The notes: generated by a model from the letters alone, not told the origin. 36,571 nucleotides of DNA from Brevibacillus gelatini (GCF_003710935.1 NZ_RHHS01000073.1:1-36571), one strand, 5' to 3'. Positions 1 through 7,672 are shown, numbered from the stretch's first letter. Made by a program: numbers and translations.

Positions 1-19
1 ATTACAGGAATGGCTCCTC

Positions 20-1942
20 TTATTGATGAATCAGCTTGCGCGTAAGATTTCCGTTGCCGTCATACGTAAACTCCGTCAATATTTTGCCGTTTTGCCTGAT
101 CTGCACAAGCTGGCCTTTTGCGTTGTAGACGTATTCCACGCCCAAGTAACGGACAGCAAGCCGCGCATGCACCGCGCCGTTGTCTGCCGCTGACAAGGCG
201 ATGTAGTAATCCTCTCCCTTTTGCATGGACAGGCTCACCTTGGAAAAAGGCGGTTGACCGCCGTCGTCATTGGCCGCCAAAAGCCGCGTGCCTGCGTAAT
301 CTTCATAGACGGCAAGCTGCGTATTGCTCGCCCCCTCCGCAGGATTGCCGCCGTAAAAGCTCGTAAAAATCTCGAAGCTGCCCGAAGCCGGCGGCGTAAA
401 CTTCACGATTTTTTTGCCGCCTGGCCCTAAATGGACATCTTGCGGCGCGTTCATGAACAAGCTTTCTGTGTCGGCAAATTCGATGGCAAAAGGACCCGCG
501 ATTACATCTGCATCCATCCCGGCCACCTTGGCTTTGGGAATCGTCACGAACAAATTCGCCACGCTGTGCTTCTGCTCGTGAGCGAGCGCTTTTCCCGCGA
601 ATTGGATCGTAAGCCTGGAGTCGCTCTCCCTTGTTACCATCGGCGTCAGTCCGGGCGGCACGTTGCTGACGGATACCGCACTTGCTGCATCCGCTGCAAG
701 CATTCCGCTCGTGATCGTGATGGCCTGCTGCTCGGTGACGCTTCCGTCGTTGGCGGCGGATTCATGCAGGACAGACGCGGCAACGGCTGCCTTTGTATCC
801 AGCGCTGCTGTCAGTCTGGCGTGAACGCCTTTGGTCTTGTCATAGGAGGTGACGTAGACAAAATACGTTACCCCTGCCTCAAGCGGAACGTTGATTTCGG
901 AAAAGAGCGAGCCTGGCGTCGCTTCGTCGTTGAAATCCACGATTTGCTTCAACTGCTCATCGCGAGACAGGATCAGAAAGGTGTCAAACAATGGCCCAAA
1001 ACCGCCGTACGGACTTGTGTAAATCCGGTAGTTGCCTGTGATCGGAGCCGTGAAGCGATACGTTGGAATTTCTCCGGCAGGCAGGCTGATATCGACAGGC
1101 TGATTGAGTCCGAGCACTGTCGTCACTTCGCTGAGCGCGAGCGTGTATTCCGAAGTTTCGCTGTAGTGGCGATCCATGCTGAATACGGAAAAATAATACG
1201 TCTTGTGCGGCTCGACCTGGAACGTGATGATCTCGTCTTGTCCCAATGTCGGCTTCATGCTCGTGCCAAGCACCTTGTTCGGTGCCTCGACGACAATCAG
1301 GTCGTAATTCACATCGTTGGGGACGGACAAAGTGACCGTGGCTTGTCCGGCTTGCGCTCCCGAATCGTAGCGATATACGTCGATGTCCTCTTTTCTGGAG
1401 AGCTTGGCGCTGTACAAATTTCCTCTCGTGATCGGATAAGCTGTATCGAAATCGTCATTCGGCTCGAACGGGTCCAGAACGGCGCTCGCTGCGCGCAGAC
1501 TCATTTGCTTCGCGCTGCTTTTGCCCGTTCGGGCGGCGGACAGCTCTGGCAAAAGCTGCTCCCAGTAAGCGTTCGCCTTTTCGTTGTACGTGCGCAGCAA
1601 GTCGGCAAGCGGCGCTTTTTTCGCCAACAACTGCTGCTCTACTGCCGCTAGCTGCCTGACTCGCTCCGCCTCGTTCGCTGCTGTCTCGATGTGATGCAGC
1701 TCCTTGGCCTGTCCGATCAACACGGACGCTTCCTCGCCAATTTGCTTTGCGAGCGATTCATTATTTTTGCGCGACGCGACCTCCTGGAAAAAGGCAAACG
1801 TCTGCGAAAGCTTCAACAACTCCTGGTCCATCTCGTAGATGTCAGCGAGCGGATCTTCTCCTGCTGTAACCGTCCGCCCAGGAAAGCAAGCAACGGCGAA
1901 AACGGCCAGCAGCAGCAGGAAAACAACCGTTTTTCCTCTCAT
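20..1942 (-). CDS. Secreted multi-domain protein with PPC-like beta domains and a C-terminal YD-type repeat
   Basis: The 640-residue product starts with a basic, hydrophobic signal peptide (about residues 1-28; the VAC stretch is a poor lipobox, so cleavage after VTA is more likely). An alpha-helical, charged segment (about 30-150) follows. Then come three beta-rich blocks that look like bacterial pre-peptidase C-terminal (PPC) domains: about 157-270 (begins DPFEPNDDFDTAYPI), 280-385 and 495-600. The last 40 residues (YNAKGQLVQI, FTYDGNGNLTR) resemble an RHS/YD repeat. No protease domain is present, so a surface or matrix role is more likely than catalysis; the function is unknown. The ATG has a GGAAGAGGTGAG ribosome site. 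The gene is divergent from the XRE repressor, and its upstream promoter carries what looks like that repressor's operator. Confidence 0.75.
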   Translation of the reverse strand: MRGKTVVFLLLLAVFAVACFPGRTVTAGEDPLADIYEMDQELLKLSQTFAFFQEVASRKNNESLAKQIGEEASVLIGQAKELHHIETAANEAERVRQLAAVEQQLLAKKAPLADLLRTYNEKANAYWEQLLPELSAARTGKSSAKQMSLRAASAVLDPFEPNDDFDTAYPITRGNLYSAKLSRKEDIDVYRYDSGAQAGQATVTLSVPNDVNYDLIVVEAPNKVLGTSMKPTLGQDEIITFQVEPHKTYYFSVFSMDRHYSETSEYTLALSEVTTVLGLNQPVDISLPAGEIPTYRFTAPITGNYRIYTSPYGGFGPLFDTFLILSRDEQLKQIVDFNDEATPGSLFSEINVPLEAGVTYFVYVTSYDKTKGVHARLTAALDTKAAVAASVLHESAANDGSVTEQQAITITSGMLAADAASAVSVSNVPPGLTPMVTRESDSRLTIQFAGKALAHEQKHSVANLFVTIPKAKVAGMDADVIAGPFAIEFADTESLFMNAPQDVHLGPGGKKIVKFTPPASGSFEIFTSFYGGNPAEGASNTQLAVYEDYAGTRLLAANDDGGQPPFSKVSLSMQKGEDYYIALSAADNGAVHARLAVRYLGVEYVYNAKGQLVQIRQNGKILTEFTYDGNGNLTRKLIHQ

Positions 1943-1970
1943 GTACTCTCACCTCTTCCTTTTTTTGTCT

Positions 1971-2048
1971 TCATGCATGGCCTGCTCTCGCAGCAAATTC
2001 GGATCGCTTCTGCGACAGCCCAGCGGCGCAAGGCACTTGTTCCAACAA
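1971..2048 (-). CDS. Possible 25-residue peptide ORF ahead of the secreted protein
   Basis: A TTG codon 8 nt after a near-perfect AAGGAGGTG ribosome site opens a 25-codon frame that ends 28 nt before the ATG of the secreted-protein gene, on the same predicted transcript. The peptide reads MLEQVPCAAG, LSQKRSEFAA, RAGHA. It has no signal peptide. The strong ribosome site is the only reason to list it; it could equally be a leader peptide that helps translation of the next gene, or chance. I do not recognise the sequence. Confidence 0.3.
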   Translation of the reverse strand: MLEQVPCAAGLSQKRSEFAARAGHA

Positions 2049-2075
2049 AGCGTCCACCTCCTTTTGCACAAAACA

Positions 2076-2087
2076 GAACAAATGTTC
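2076..2087. promoter_or_regulatory. SOS-type box 1, GAACAAATGTTC
   Basis: It fits the Bacillus LexA (DinR) core GAAC-RNRY-GTTC. It sits just downstream of the predicted start point of the minus-strand promoter. The preceding ACAAAACA is shared with box 2 at 2714-2725, so an alternative is a private operator of this locus and not LexA control. Confidence 0.5.
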
Positions 2088-2107
2088 CTGTTTTTGTTTG
2101 CATAAGC

Positions 2108-2137
2108 ATCATAATGTACAACATTCTTGTATGTCAA
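2108..2137 (-). promoter_or_regulatory. SigA-type promoter for the secreted-protein transcript
   Basis: On the minus strand TTGACA (2137-2132) and TATGAT (2113-2108) are 18 nt apart. The -35 is a consensus match and the -10 differs at one base. The spacer contains an inverted repeat that would block polymerase if a repressor bound there. Confidence 0.65.
2116..2132. promoter_or_regulatory. Operator copy 1, GTACAA-N5-TTGTAT
   Basis: The near-perfect inverted repeat (one mismatch) lies in the -35/-10 spacer of the minus-strand promoter. A second, perfect copy lies at 2188-2204, just upstream of the XRE gene, so the pair is probably bound by the XRE repressor encoded next to it. Repressor identity is inferred from position. 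Confidence 0.55.
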
Positions 2138-2187
2138 ACAAAAAATACAAAATTAACATACAAGCTTTCCTTCCTGCTTTTGATTTA

Positions 2188-2204
2188 GTACAATATAGTT
2201 GTAC
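2188..2204. promoter_or_regulatory. Operator copy 2, GTACAA-N5-TTGTAC
   Basis: This is a perfect 6-bp inverted repeat with a 5-bp spacer, overlapping the probable -10 (TACAAT or TATAGT) of the XRE gene. The position fits negative autoregulation. It shares both arms with the copy at 2116-2132. Confidence 0.6.
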
Positions 2205-2231
2205 ATCTGCAACGGAAGGACTGGCGCGCTC

Positions 2232-2678
2232 ATGCTATCTCAGCGGTTACGCACAGCTCGCAAGGCAAAAGGTCTGACCCAGGAAGAGCTGGCAGAACGT
2301 GTCCGCACGACCAAGGGAACGATCAGCAACTACGAAAACAATCACAGCACCCCTCCCAATGACATGCTGATGCAACTCGCAGACATTTTGGAGGTAACAA
2401 CCGATTGGCTCCTGGGACGGACCGACGATGGGGCTGCCTATGTCGCTACCGCATCTGCACAGGCTGACCACCGCTCGCTGGACGAGCTGTTGCAGGAGAA
2501 GATCGACGATCCGGATGACTACTACTTTTTGGATGGCTATCTGGAAGCTTCAGAGGAGGAAAAGAAAGAAATCCGCCGCTACTGGTACGACTTGAAACGG
2601 CAGTGGAAAACGCGCCAGGTGCGCGAGACACGTCCTCCTTCCTTGTTTGACATCACAGAAGAACTGAAAAAAAAATAA
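2232..2678 (+). CDS. XRE-family helix-turn-helix repressor (ImmR-like)
   Basis: The 148-residue protein has an N-terminal HTH_3 domain (about 1-65; LTQEELAERV, TKGTISNYEN, TDWLLGRTDD) and a charged C-terminal helix region (SEEEKKEIRRYW) like that of ImmR-type repressors. ATG at 2232 is preferred over an upstream in-frame start at 2199 because GGAAGGA ends 11 nt before it and because the HTH begins right at MLSQRLRTAR. It is followed by a short terminator and then by an ImmA/IrrE-type peptidase gene; in ICEBs1 and some prophages such peptidases cleave the adjacent XRE repressor. It probably represses itself and the divergent secreted-protein gene through the GTACAA-N5-TTGTAY sites. Confidence 0.85.
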   Translation: MLSQRLRTARKAKGLTQEELAERVRTTKGTISNYENNHSTPPNDMLMQLADILEVTTDWLLGRTDDGAAYVATASAQADHRSLDELLQEKIDDPDDYYFLDGYLEASEEEKKEIRRYWYDLKRQWKTRQVRETRPPSLFDITEELKKK

Positions 2679-2702
2679 CCCCTTCACGGGGGTATTCTTT
2701 TC
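2678..2702 (+). terminator. Short intrinsic terminator after the XRE gene
   Basis: The stem ACCCC/GGGGT with a 6-nt loop starts at the XRE stop codon and is followed by a T-rich run (ATTCTTTT). It is short, so readthrough into the peptidase gene is possible. Confidence 0.5.
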
Positions 2703-2713
2703 GTGACAAAACA

Positions 2714-2725
2714 GAACGTATGTTC
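2714..2725. promoter_or_regulatory. SOS-type box 2, GAACGTATGTTC
   Basis: It matches the LexA core GAAC-RNRY-GTTC fully and lies between the XRE terminator and the peptidase ribosome site (GGAGG, 2737-2741). It shares ACAAAACA on its left and a C on its right with box 1. A DNA-damage or private-operator role for the peptidase/S24 pair is inferred. Confidence 0.6.
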
Positions 2726-2747
2726 CAATGGTTTCCGGAGGTTCCTG

Positions 2748-3272
2748 ATGCACTTCTCCCTTTTGCAAGAAATTGGCAAACCGCAAACATGGCTGGAGAG
2801 CCGCGTGTACCTCTTGCTTCGCCATCACGGCATAGAGTTGCCAGAGCAAATCAACCTGACGCAGCTTTGCGAAACGTACGGCATCGAGATCCGGTTCATC
2901 CACGGCAGAAGCCGCGCCCACGCACACCCTACCCAGCCGAACCGCTACATCATCGCCGTAGACGAGCGGCTGGACACCGCGACGCAGCGGGTAAAAATCG
3001 CCCATGAGCTGGGGCACCTGCTGCTGCACGAAGGGGTACAGCCACAATGCAGCGAATGGATGATCGACTGGCAGGAATCACAGGCGAACCACTTCGCCGA
3101 GCACCTCTTGATGCCGTACTACATGATGGGCTCCGTGCTGGCGGATTGCTCGCGCTACCAGGCACCCGCTCTGTTGGCGGCCCGCTTCCAGGTTCCGCTC
3201 GCGCTTGCCCGCACCCGTTTTGAACGGATTCTCAGCCGCCTGTACGCCAAAGGGTTTCCCGTCTACGATTAG
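2748..3272 (+). CDS. ImmA/IrrE-family zinc metallopeptidase
   Basis: The 174-residue protein has the HExxH zinc motif at 86-90 (HELGH followed by LLLHEG) and a downstream E110-S-Q-A-N-H-F-A-x3-L-M-P block that supplies the third ligand, as in the ImmA/IrrE (DUF955/M78) family. ATG 2748 is chosen because GGAGG ends 6 nt before it; an upstream GTG at 2703 would put the SOS-type box inside the gene. The family cleaves or senses XRE/LexA-like repressors, for example ImmA with ImmR in ICEBs1 and IrrE with DdrO in Deinococcus. Its neighbours here are one XRE repressor and one LexA-like protein, both candidate substrates. Confidence 0.85.
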   Translation: MHFSLLQEIGKPQTWLESRVYLLLRHHGIELPEQINLTQLCETYGIEIRFIHGRSRAHAHPTQPNRYIIAVDERLDTATQRVKIAHELGHLLLHEGVQPQCSEWMIDWQESQANHFAEHLLMPYYMMGSVLADCSRYQAPALLAARFQVPLALARTRFERILSRLYAKGFPVYD

Positions 3273-3318
3273 CAGGACGCTCGATTTTTGACTGACCATC
3301 TTTTCGGAGGCGATTTTC

Positions 3319-3729
3319 TTGAAACGTATTTTCATAGCCGGCGACGCTTACAGCCGCGATTTTTTCGAGCTGCCCCTCGACCATGACGAGGAGCTGTCGC
3401 TCAGACCGTCGCTTGAGGTGGCAAGTTACCATGTGGCGCGCTTCGCCCTTATCATGCGTGACGACGGTTTGCGCGGCCTTGGGATCATGCCGGGCGATGC
3501 GCTGCTCATCTCCGACTTTTCCACAGAGCCGATTCACAACAGACCTGTTCTTATCAGGCAGGAAGGGCAGTTTCTCGTCCGGATCGCCGCGGACGTCAAT
3601 CCGGTGGAATGCCTGTTTACGACGACGCGCGCAGAGGACGAGCCGCTGCTTTTGCCGTCCGAAAACATCCGCATCACCGGCGTCGTATCGGGCATCATCT
3701 CGCTAACGGGCCATGACATCGGTCAGTAG
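3319..3729 (+). CDS. LexA-like S24 domain protein lacking the catalytic Ser/Lys dyad
   Basis: The 136-residue protein starts at a TTG with GGAGG 8 nt upstream. Residues about 38-130 align by eye with the C-terminal peptidase domain of LexA: RDDGLRGLGIMPGDALLI corresponds to the GDSM..AGI..GD active-site loop, and QFLVRIAA to the ATVKRF strand. The serine position is Gly50 and the lysine position Arg88, so self-cleavage should be impossible. There is no DNA-binding domain; residues 1-35 are a short unrelated lead. It may act as a decoy, a co-regulator, or a partner of the metallopeptidase 46 bp upstream. Its last 27 bases overlap the convergent hydrolase gene. Confidence 0.7.
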   Translation: MKRIFIAGDAYSRDFFELPLDHDEELSLRPSLEVASYHVARFALIMRDDGLRGLGIMPGDALLISDFSTEPIHNRPVLIRQEGQFLVRIAADVNPVECLFTTTRAEDEPLLLPSENIRITGVVSGIISLTGHDIGQ

Positions 3730-4446
3730 CCAGTCCTTGATCGCTGCCACGGTCTGCTGCCACTGCTCCTGCGGTGTGATGGCAGCAGGCTGGTCGCCCT
3801 CCTGCGGCCCGTAGCTGCCAAACTGCGCGTGATTGCCGCCTTCGATGGACATGTACACCGTCTCCGCAGGCAAAAATTGTTTGTTCTCTTCGTATTTTTT
3901 CCGGTCAATGACTCCATCGCGCGAGCCGAGCAGCGACAGTACGGGTACACCCGCTTCTTTCAAATTCCCGCGCTTGTCCGGATATGCTCCCAGCAAAATG
4001 ACGCCTTCAATCCGGTCGGGCTGGCTGACCGCGTATCTGGCTGCCATCGTGCCGCCGAGAGAGTGCCCCCCGATGACAAACGACTGCTGCGGATACGCTT
4101 TTAACACCTGGTTGGCCCGCTCGACATCGGTGATCGCCAAATTCAGCGGCATCCGTGCAATAAATACCCGATAGCCGGAACCAGCCAGGGCGCGGGCAAT
4201 TGGCGCATAGCTCTCCGCCTTGACCAGGGCACCCGGATACAAAATCAGACCGGGCTCACGCGTTTCCCCTCCTTCAAAAGCGATCCAGTCCCCCGTGTCG
4301 ATCACCGTAATTCCTTCGCCTCCCTGCATCGCGTCTTTTGCCGCCTGATTGGGCTGATAAGGCCGCAAATACCAGATCGCTGTACAGGCTCCGATGAGCA
4401 AAAACAGCACCAGCACCCTCCACCATCGTTTTCGTTTCCGACTCAT
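3703..4446 (-). CDS. Membrane-anchored alpha/beta hydrolase
   Basis: The 247-residue protein has one N-terminal transmembrane segment (about 9-27, after a basic MSRKRKRWWR) and an alpha/beta-hydrolase domain facing outside. The nucleophile elbow GGHSLGG puts Ser129 in place. GSRDGVID and GGNHAQFG contain the likely acid and catalytic His. The pattern fits the Abhydrolase_5 group of uncharacterised Bacillota esterases. The substrate is unknown. ATG 4446 is the first start before the basic N-terminus. The gene converges on and overlaps the S24-like gene by 27 bp, with no terminator visible between them. Confidence 0.75.
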   Translation of the reverse strand: MSRKRKRWWRVLVLFLLIGACTAIWYLRPYQPNQAAKDAMQGGEGITVIDTGDWIAFEGGETREPGLILYPGALVKAESYAPIARALAGSGYRVFIARMPLNLAITDVERANQVLKAYPQQSFVIGGHSLGGTMAARYAVSQPDRIEGVILLGAYPDKRGNLKEAGVPVLSLLGSRDGVIDRKKYEENKQFLPAETVYMSIEGGNHAQFGSYGPQEGDQPAAITPQEQWQQTVAAIKDWLLTDVMAR

Positions 4447-4587
4447 TTTGCCACCTCACTTCCGTTCCCGCATTGCTTGCTTCTTATTATGTCTCAATCT
4501 TCCTTTCCATGTGCGTCCTTTGCCTTTTCCTGCTGAAAAACTCGTCCTCATGTACGGACGTCAATCGGTTTTCCAACCAAAACAAAA

Positions 4588-4622
4588 AGGCGCTGGTATC
4601 TTCCATAGCGCCTCGTATCCCC
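4588..4622 (-). terminator. Intrinsic terminator of the CGNR gene
   Basis: On the minus strand AGGCGCT and AGCGCCT (4588-4613) pair around a 12-nt loop and are followed by TTTTTG. It lies directly after the CGNR-gene stop at 4623. Confidence 0.7.
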
Positions 4623-5180
4623 TCACTTTTTCTCCTTTTGCCGCTCCCGAAAACGGCGCACTTTCATCAGATTGCCGCACATTTTGTCATCGCACCAGCG
4701 GCGCACCCGGTTGCGGCTTTCATCGTAAAACACCCAACGGCAGTCCTCGTTGTCGCAAATCTTGACGCGTTGTACGTGCGCCGGAAGCAACAGTTCGGCA
4801 AAGGAAGCCGCAATGCGGGCCATCACCAGCTCCCAGCCGCTTGCGGTGCTGACCATCTCCTGCTGATAGCCGCTCTCCTTGTCCGCAGTGATGACGCGAA
4901 CGTAAAAAGGCGCCTTCGCGAGCGTCTGATTCAACTCCTCCAAATCCTCCTGGCGCAAAACTTCTCCACGCACAACCTGCTCCAGCAAGCCGCGCATATA
5001 TTCGCGCATATGGAGCAGCGCCGCCGCACTCGCCTCATCAATCGGCAACGGAGCATGCAAATCGTACTTCCGCAAAAACCGCTCCAGCCATTCCTGCTTC
5101 GCCAGCCGATTTTCCCTGCGGCCAGAACCGCGCGAGTCACGCCAATCACTGTTTAAAAAATCAATGCACAGCCAGTCCAC
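4623..5180 (-). CDS. CGNR zinc-finger (ABATE domain) putative stress regulator
   Basis: The 185-residue protein has the N-terminal ABATE-type opening (WLCIDFLNSDW) and a C-terminal CGNR zinc finger at about 138-175: CDNEDC, then CDDKMCGN, giving C-x4-C-x15-C-x4-C. The family motif CGNR is CGNL here. Family members are annotated as putative stress-induced DNA-binding regulators; no target is known for this one. The start is GTG 5180, preceded by a GGGGGAAG purine stretch. It is transcribed away from the DinB-family gene; the shared 172-bp gap holds a 7-bp inverted repeat that could be its operator. Confidence 0.75.
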   Translation of the reverse strand: MDWLCIDFLNSDWRDSRGSGRRENRLAKQEWLERFLRKYDLHAPLPIDEASAAALLHMREYMRGLLEQVVRGEVLRQEDLEELNQTLAKAPFYVRVITADKESGYQQEMVSTASGWELVMARIAASFAELLLPAHVQRVKICDNEDCRWVFYDESRNRVRRWCDDKMCGNLMKVRRFRERQKEKK

Positions 5181-5264
5181 TTCACTCTTCCCCCATCTGT
5201 TCTTCTTCTCTTTTGCTTCTTGTATGAAAAACCAACATATGGTACTCTAAATTCGTAACTATCA

Positions 5265-5283
5265 TAACCATTTTTGATGGTTA
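5265..5283. promoter_or_regulatory. Inverted repeat TAACCAT-N5-ATGGTTA, putative operator
   Basis: This perfect 7-bp repeat lies between the divergent CGNR regulator and DinB-family genes. It could also fold as a small hairpin in RNA, but it is not followed by a T-run. Operator function is inferred. Confidence 0.4.
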
Positions 5284-5352
5284 CAAAGCATTTCTTTTTG
5301 CCATGCCATTATAACGCTTCACCAATCTGTTTAATAGACGAGGAGGAACCAC

Positions 5353-5847
5353 ATGAACCGGATGGAACTGCTTGCTCACTACTGGGAATGCACGTATGAC
5401 AAGGAAGACTGGTTTCCGCCGCTCAAGGACGCCCTGGCCGGGGTAACGGCTGCGCAAGCAAGCTGGCGACCGGAAGGCGAGGCCGCCAACACGATTTGGG
5501 AAAATGTCAGCCACCTGCTTTACTACAAGGAACAGTTGCTGCATCGTCTGTCCGGCACGGAATTTATCCATACGGCCAAGACGAACGACGACACGTTCCG
5601 GCCTTCTGGGGGAGCTGATGACGAAGCTGCCTGGCAAGCTACGTTGCAGCGCCTGGAAGCCGTTCATCAGCAGATTCAGGAAAAGCTCGCCGCGCTGTCA
5701 GAGGAACAATTCGATCAGCCGCTTGCGAACGCCCCGGTCGGGAAAAGGGTGATGAGCATCATCCTCCATGACGCTTTTCACACAGGACAAATCGTGCAAA
5801 TCCGTAAGCTGCAAGGCTCCTGGCCTGCGCGTCGGTCATTTGAATAG
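5353..5847 (+). CDS. DinB/YfiT-family four-helix metal-binding protein
   Basis: The 164-residue protein is all-helical and has three well-placed histidines: His54 (NVSHLLYYKE), His138 and His142 (ILHDAFHTGQ). This is the metal triad of the DinB-like superfamily, whose members include thiol-dependent transferases. GAGGAGG lies 7 nt before the ATG. No SOS box is visible upstream, so damage induction, for which the family was named, is not supported here. The reaction is unknown. Confidence 0.8.
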   Translation: MNRMELLAHYWECTYDKEDWFPPLKDALAGVTAAQASWRPEGEAANTIWENVSHLLYYKEQLLHRLSGTEFIHTAKTNDDTFRPSGGADDEAAWQATLQRLEAVHQQIQEKLAALSEEQFDQPLANAPVGKRVMSIILHDAFHTGQIVQIRKLQGSWPARRSFE

Positions 5848-5860
5848 CCAAACTTTTACA

Positions 5861-5889
5861 TTGATAAATCCTCACCAATCTTATATAGT
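5861..5889 (+). promoter_or_regulatory. SigA promoter for the lysine riboswitch/lysP transcript
   Basis: TTGATA (5861-5866) and TATAGT (5884-5889) are 17 nt apart, each one base from consensus. The predicted start near 5896 gives a leader of about 340 nt containing the riboswitch. Confidence 0.65.
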
Positions 5890-5934
5890 TGATAAGTAAA
5901 TCAATTCAATACATGTTATCCTCATCATTCACGG

Positions 5935-6117
5935 TGAGGATAGAGGTCGCGGCTTTTATGTCATCCTGTACGAGATTCAGAAGAGATCAATGACTCCAGG
6001 AAAGGGAAAAGTCGCCGAAGTTCATCGCGTATCTCTGTGCGCATGGGCTGGGGCTGTACCCGAAAGGGACAGAACTGTCACGTTTGCATGCCGGGCAAAC
6101 GTGGTGTGCTATCTTCA
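5935..6117 (+). ncRNA. Lysine riboswitch (L-box) aptamer
   Basis: The ends pair as P1 (TGAGGATAG with CTATCTTCA, 9 bp with one G-U). Inside are conserved L-box blocks: GATAGAGGTCGCGG at the 5' side, GGGAAAAGTCGCCGAAG in the core, the GGCTGGGGCTGTACCC arm and the closing GTGGTGTGCTATC. The length of about 183 nt is usual for the class. Lysine binding is expected to favour the terminator just downstream and so lower lysine uptake. Confidence 0.85.
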
Positions 6118-6144
6118 GTGAAGGCTTGGTGGGGATTGGATTAT

Positions 6145-6182
6145 ACCGCCCTGTGCCGTTTTTTGGCTATTGGCGGTTTTTT
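6145..6182 (+). terminator. Riboswitch-controlled intrinsic terminator before lysP
   Basis: ACCGCC (6145-6150) pairs with GGCGGT (6172-6177), with an inner GCC/GGC pairing, and runs into TTTTTT. It is the expression platform of the lysine riboswitch. Confidence 0.8.
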
Positions 6183-6232
6183 CGTTTCCGACCGACCTTC
6201 TCAAAATTTCAGAAAGGTCGTGCAAGCATCGT

Positions 6233-7672
6233 ATGTCACAGAATCAACTGCAACGTGGTTTGAAAGCCCGCCATTTGACGATGATCGCCATTGGCGGCTC
6301 CATCGGAACAGGACTGTTCCTGGCGAGTGGAGGCTCGATTCACGAAGCTGGACCAGGCGGAGCCTTGGTCGCCTACATCGCCATCAGTATCATGGTTTAC
6401 TTTTTGATGACCAGCCTGGGGGAAATGGCAGCCTTCATGCCGGTATCCGGCTCCTTTTCCACCTACGCTACCAAATTCGTCGATCCGTCGCTCGGCTTCG
6501 CGCTGGGCTGGAATTACTGGTACAACTGGGCCATTACGATTGCCGTCGAGCTATCCGCCGCGGCGTTGATTATGAAATACTGGTTCCCGGATACTCCCGC
6601 CATTTTGTGGAGTGCCCTGTTCCTCGCCCTTATGTTTACTCTTAACCTGTTGTCTGTCAAAGGCTACGGCGAATCGGAATACTGGTTTGCCCTGATTAAA
6701 GTCGTGACTGTCATTGCCTTTATCGCGATCGGTGTGCTGATGATTTTTGGCATCATGGGCGGCGAAGCAGTCGGCTTCCAAAACTTCACCAAAGGCGACG
6801 CGCCATTCAACGGCGGCTTCATGGCCCTTCTGGGCGTGTTCATGATTGCCGGGTTCTCGTTCCAGGGAACCGAGCTGGTCGGTGTAGCTGCCGGGGAGAG
6901 CGAAGACCCTGGCCGCAACATCCCAAAAGCGATTCGCCAGATTTTTTGGCGCATCCTTCTCTTCTATATTTTCGCGATCCTGATTATCGGGCTGCTCGTC
7001 CCGTACGACAACCCGAATCTCATCAGCGGAGATATTACCGATATTGCCATCAGTCCGTTTACAATCGTATTTGAAAAGGCCGGCTTTGCCTTTGCCGCTT
7101 CCGTCATGAACGCGGTCATCCTCACTTCTGTCCTGTCGGCGGGGAACTCGGGCATGTACGCTTCTACGCGCATGCTGTGGGTGCTGGCGAAAGAAGGCAA
7201 AGCACCTAAATTGTTTGCCAAAGTGACACGCAGCGGCGTACCCGTCAATGCCCTCATCATGACGGCTGCCATTGGCGCACTGGCGTTTTTGTCCTCGCTG
7301 TTCGGTGATGGTGAAGTGTACGTGTGGCTGTTGAACGCCTCCGGTATGTCCGGCTTCATCGCCTGGCTCGGAATCGCCGTCAGCCATTATCGTTTCCGCA
7401 AAGCTTATCTGGCGCAAGGACGCGATCTGCGCGATTTGCCGTACCGGGCGAAGCTGTTCCCGTTCGGTCCGATCTTCGCTTTCATTATTTGCTGCATTGT
7501 CATTATCGGCCAGAACTACTCCGCGTTCCTGGGCGGAGAAATCGACTGGAACGGCGTTCTCGTCTCTTATATCGGACTTCCGCTGTTTTTGATCGTCTGG
7601 CTCGTTTACAAATATACGAAAAAAAGCAAGCTGGTGCCGCTGGACAAAGTCGATCTCAGCATGGATGAGTAA
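6233..7672 (+). CDS. lysP: Lysine-specific permease (APC superfamily)
   Basis: The 479-residue protein follows E. coli LysP almost segment by segment: LKARHLTMIAIGGSIGTGLF near the N-terminus, AGPGGAL, MVYFLMTSLGEMAAFMPVSG, ALGWNYWYNWA, GFSFQGTEL, AGESEDPGRNIPKA, VLSAGNSGMYASTRML and SGMSGFIAWLGIA. About twelve transmembrane helices are visible. ATG 6233 matches the family N-terminus; its ribosome site is weak (AAAGG about 15 nt upstream). A longer frame from 6170 would start inside the terminator and is rejected. It imports L-lysine with protons. The upstream lysine riboswitch independently supports the substrate. The gene is monocistronic, with a strong terminator after it. Confidence 0.93.
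   Translation: MSQNQLQRGLKARHLTMIAIGGSIGTGLFLASGGSIHEAGPGGALVAYIAISIMVYFLMTSLGEMAAFMPVSGSFSTYATKFVDPSLGFALGWNYWYNWAITIAVELSAAALIMKYWFPDTPAILWSALFLALMFTLNLLSVKGYGESEYWFALIKVVTVIAFIAIGVLMIFGIMGGEAVGFQNFTKGDAPFNGGFMALLGVFMIAGFSFQGTELVGVAAGESEDPGRNIPKAIRQIFWRILLFYIFAILIIGLLVPYDNPNLISGDITDIAISPFTIVFEKAGFAFAASVMNAVILTSVLSAGNSGMYASTRMLWVLAKEGKAPKLFAKVTRSGVPVNALIMTAAIGALAFLSSLFGDGEVYVWLLNASGMSGFIAWLGIAVSHYRFRKAYLAQGRDLRDLPYRAKLFPFGPIFAFIICCIVIIGQNYSAFLGGEIDWNGVLVSYIGLPLFLIVWLVYKYTKKSKLVPLDKVDLSMDE

Noticed and set aside
431..1651. A 406-codon plus-strand frame
   Set aside because: It lies antisense inside the secreted-protein gene, has low-complexity His/Arg/Cys-rich composition typical of shadow frames, and has no ribosome site.
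5353..5847. DNA-damage induction of the DinB-family gene
   Set aside because: The family name suggests it, but no GAAC-N4-GTTC box is present upstream.
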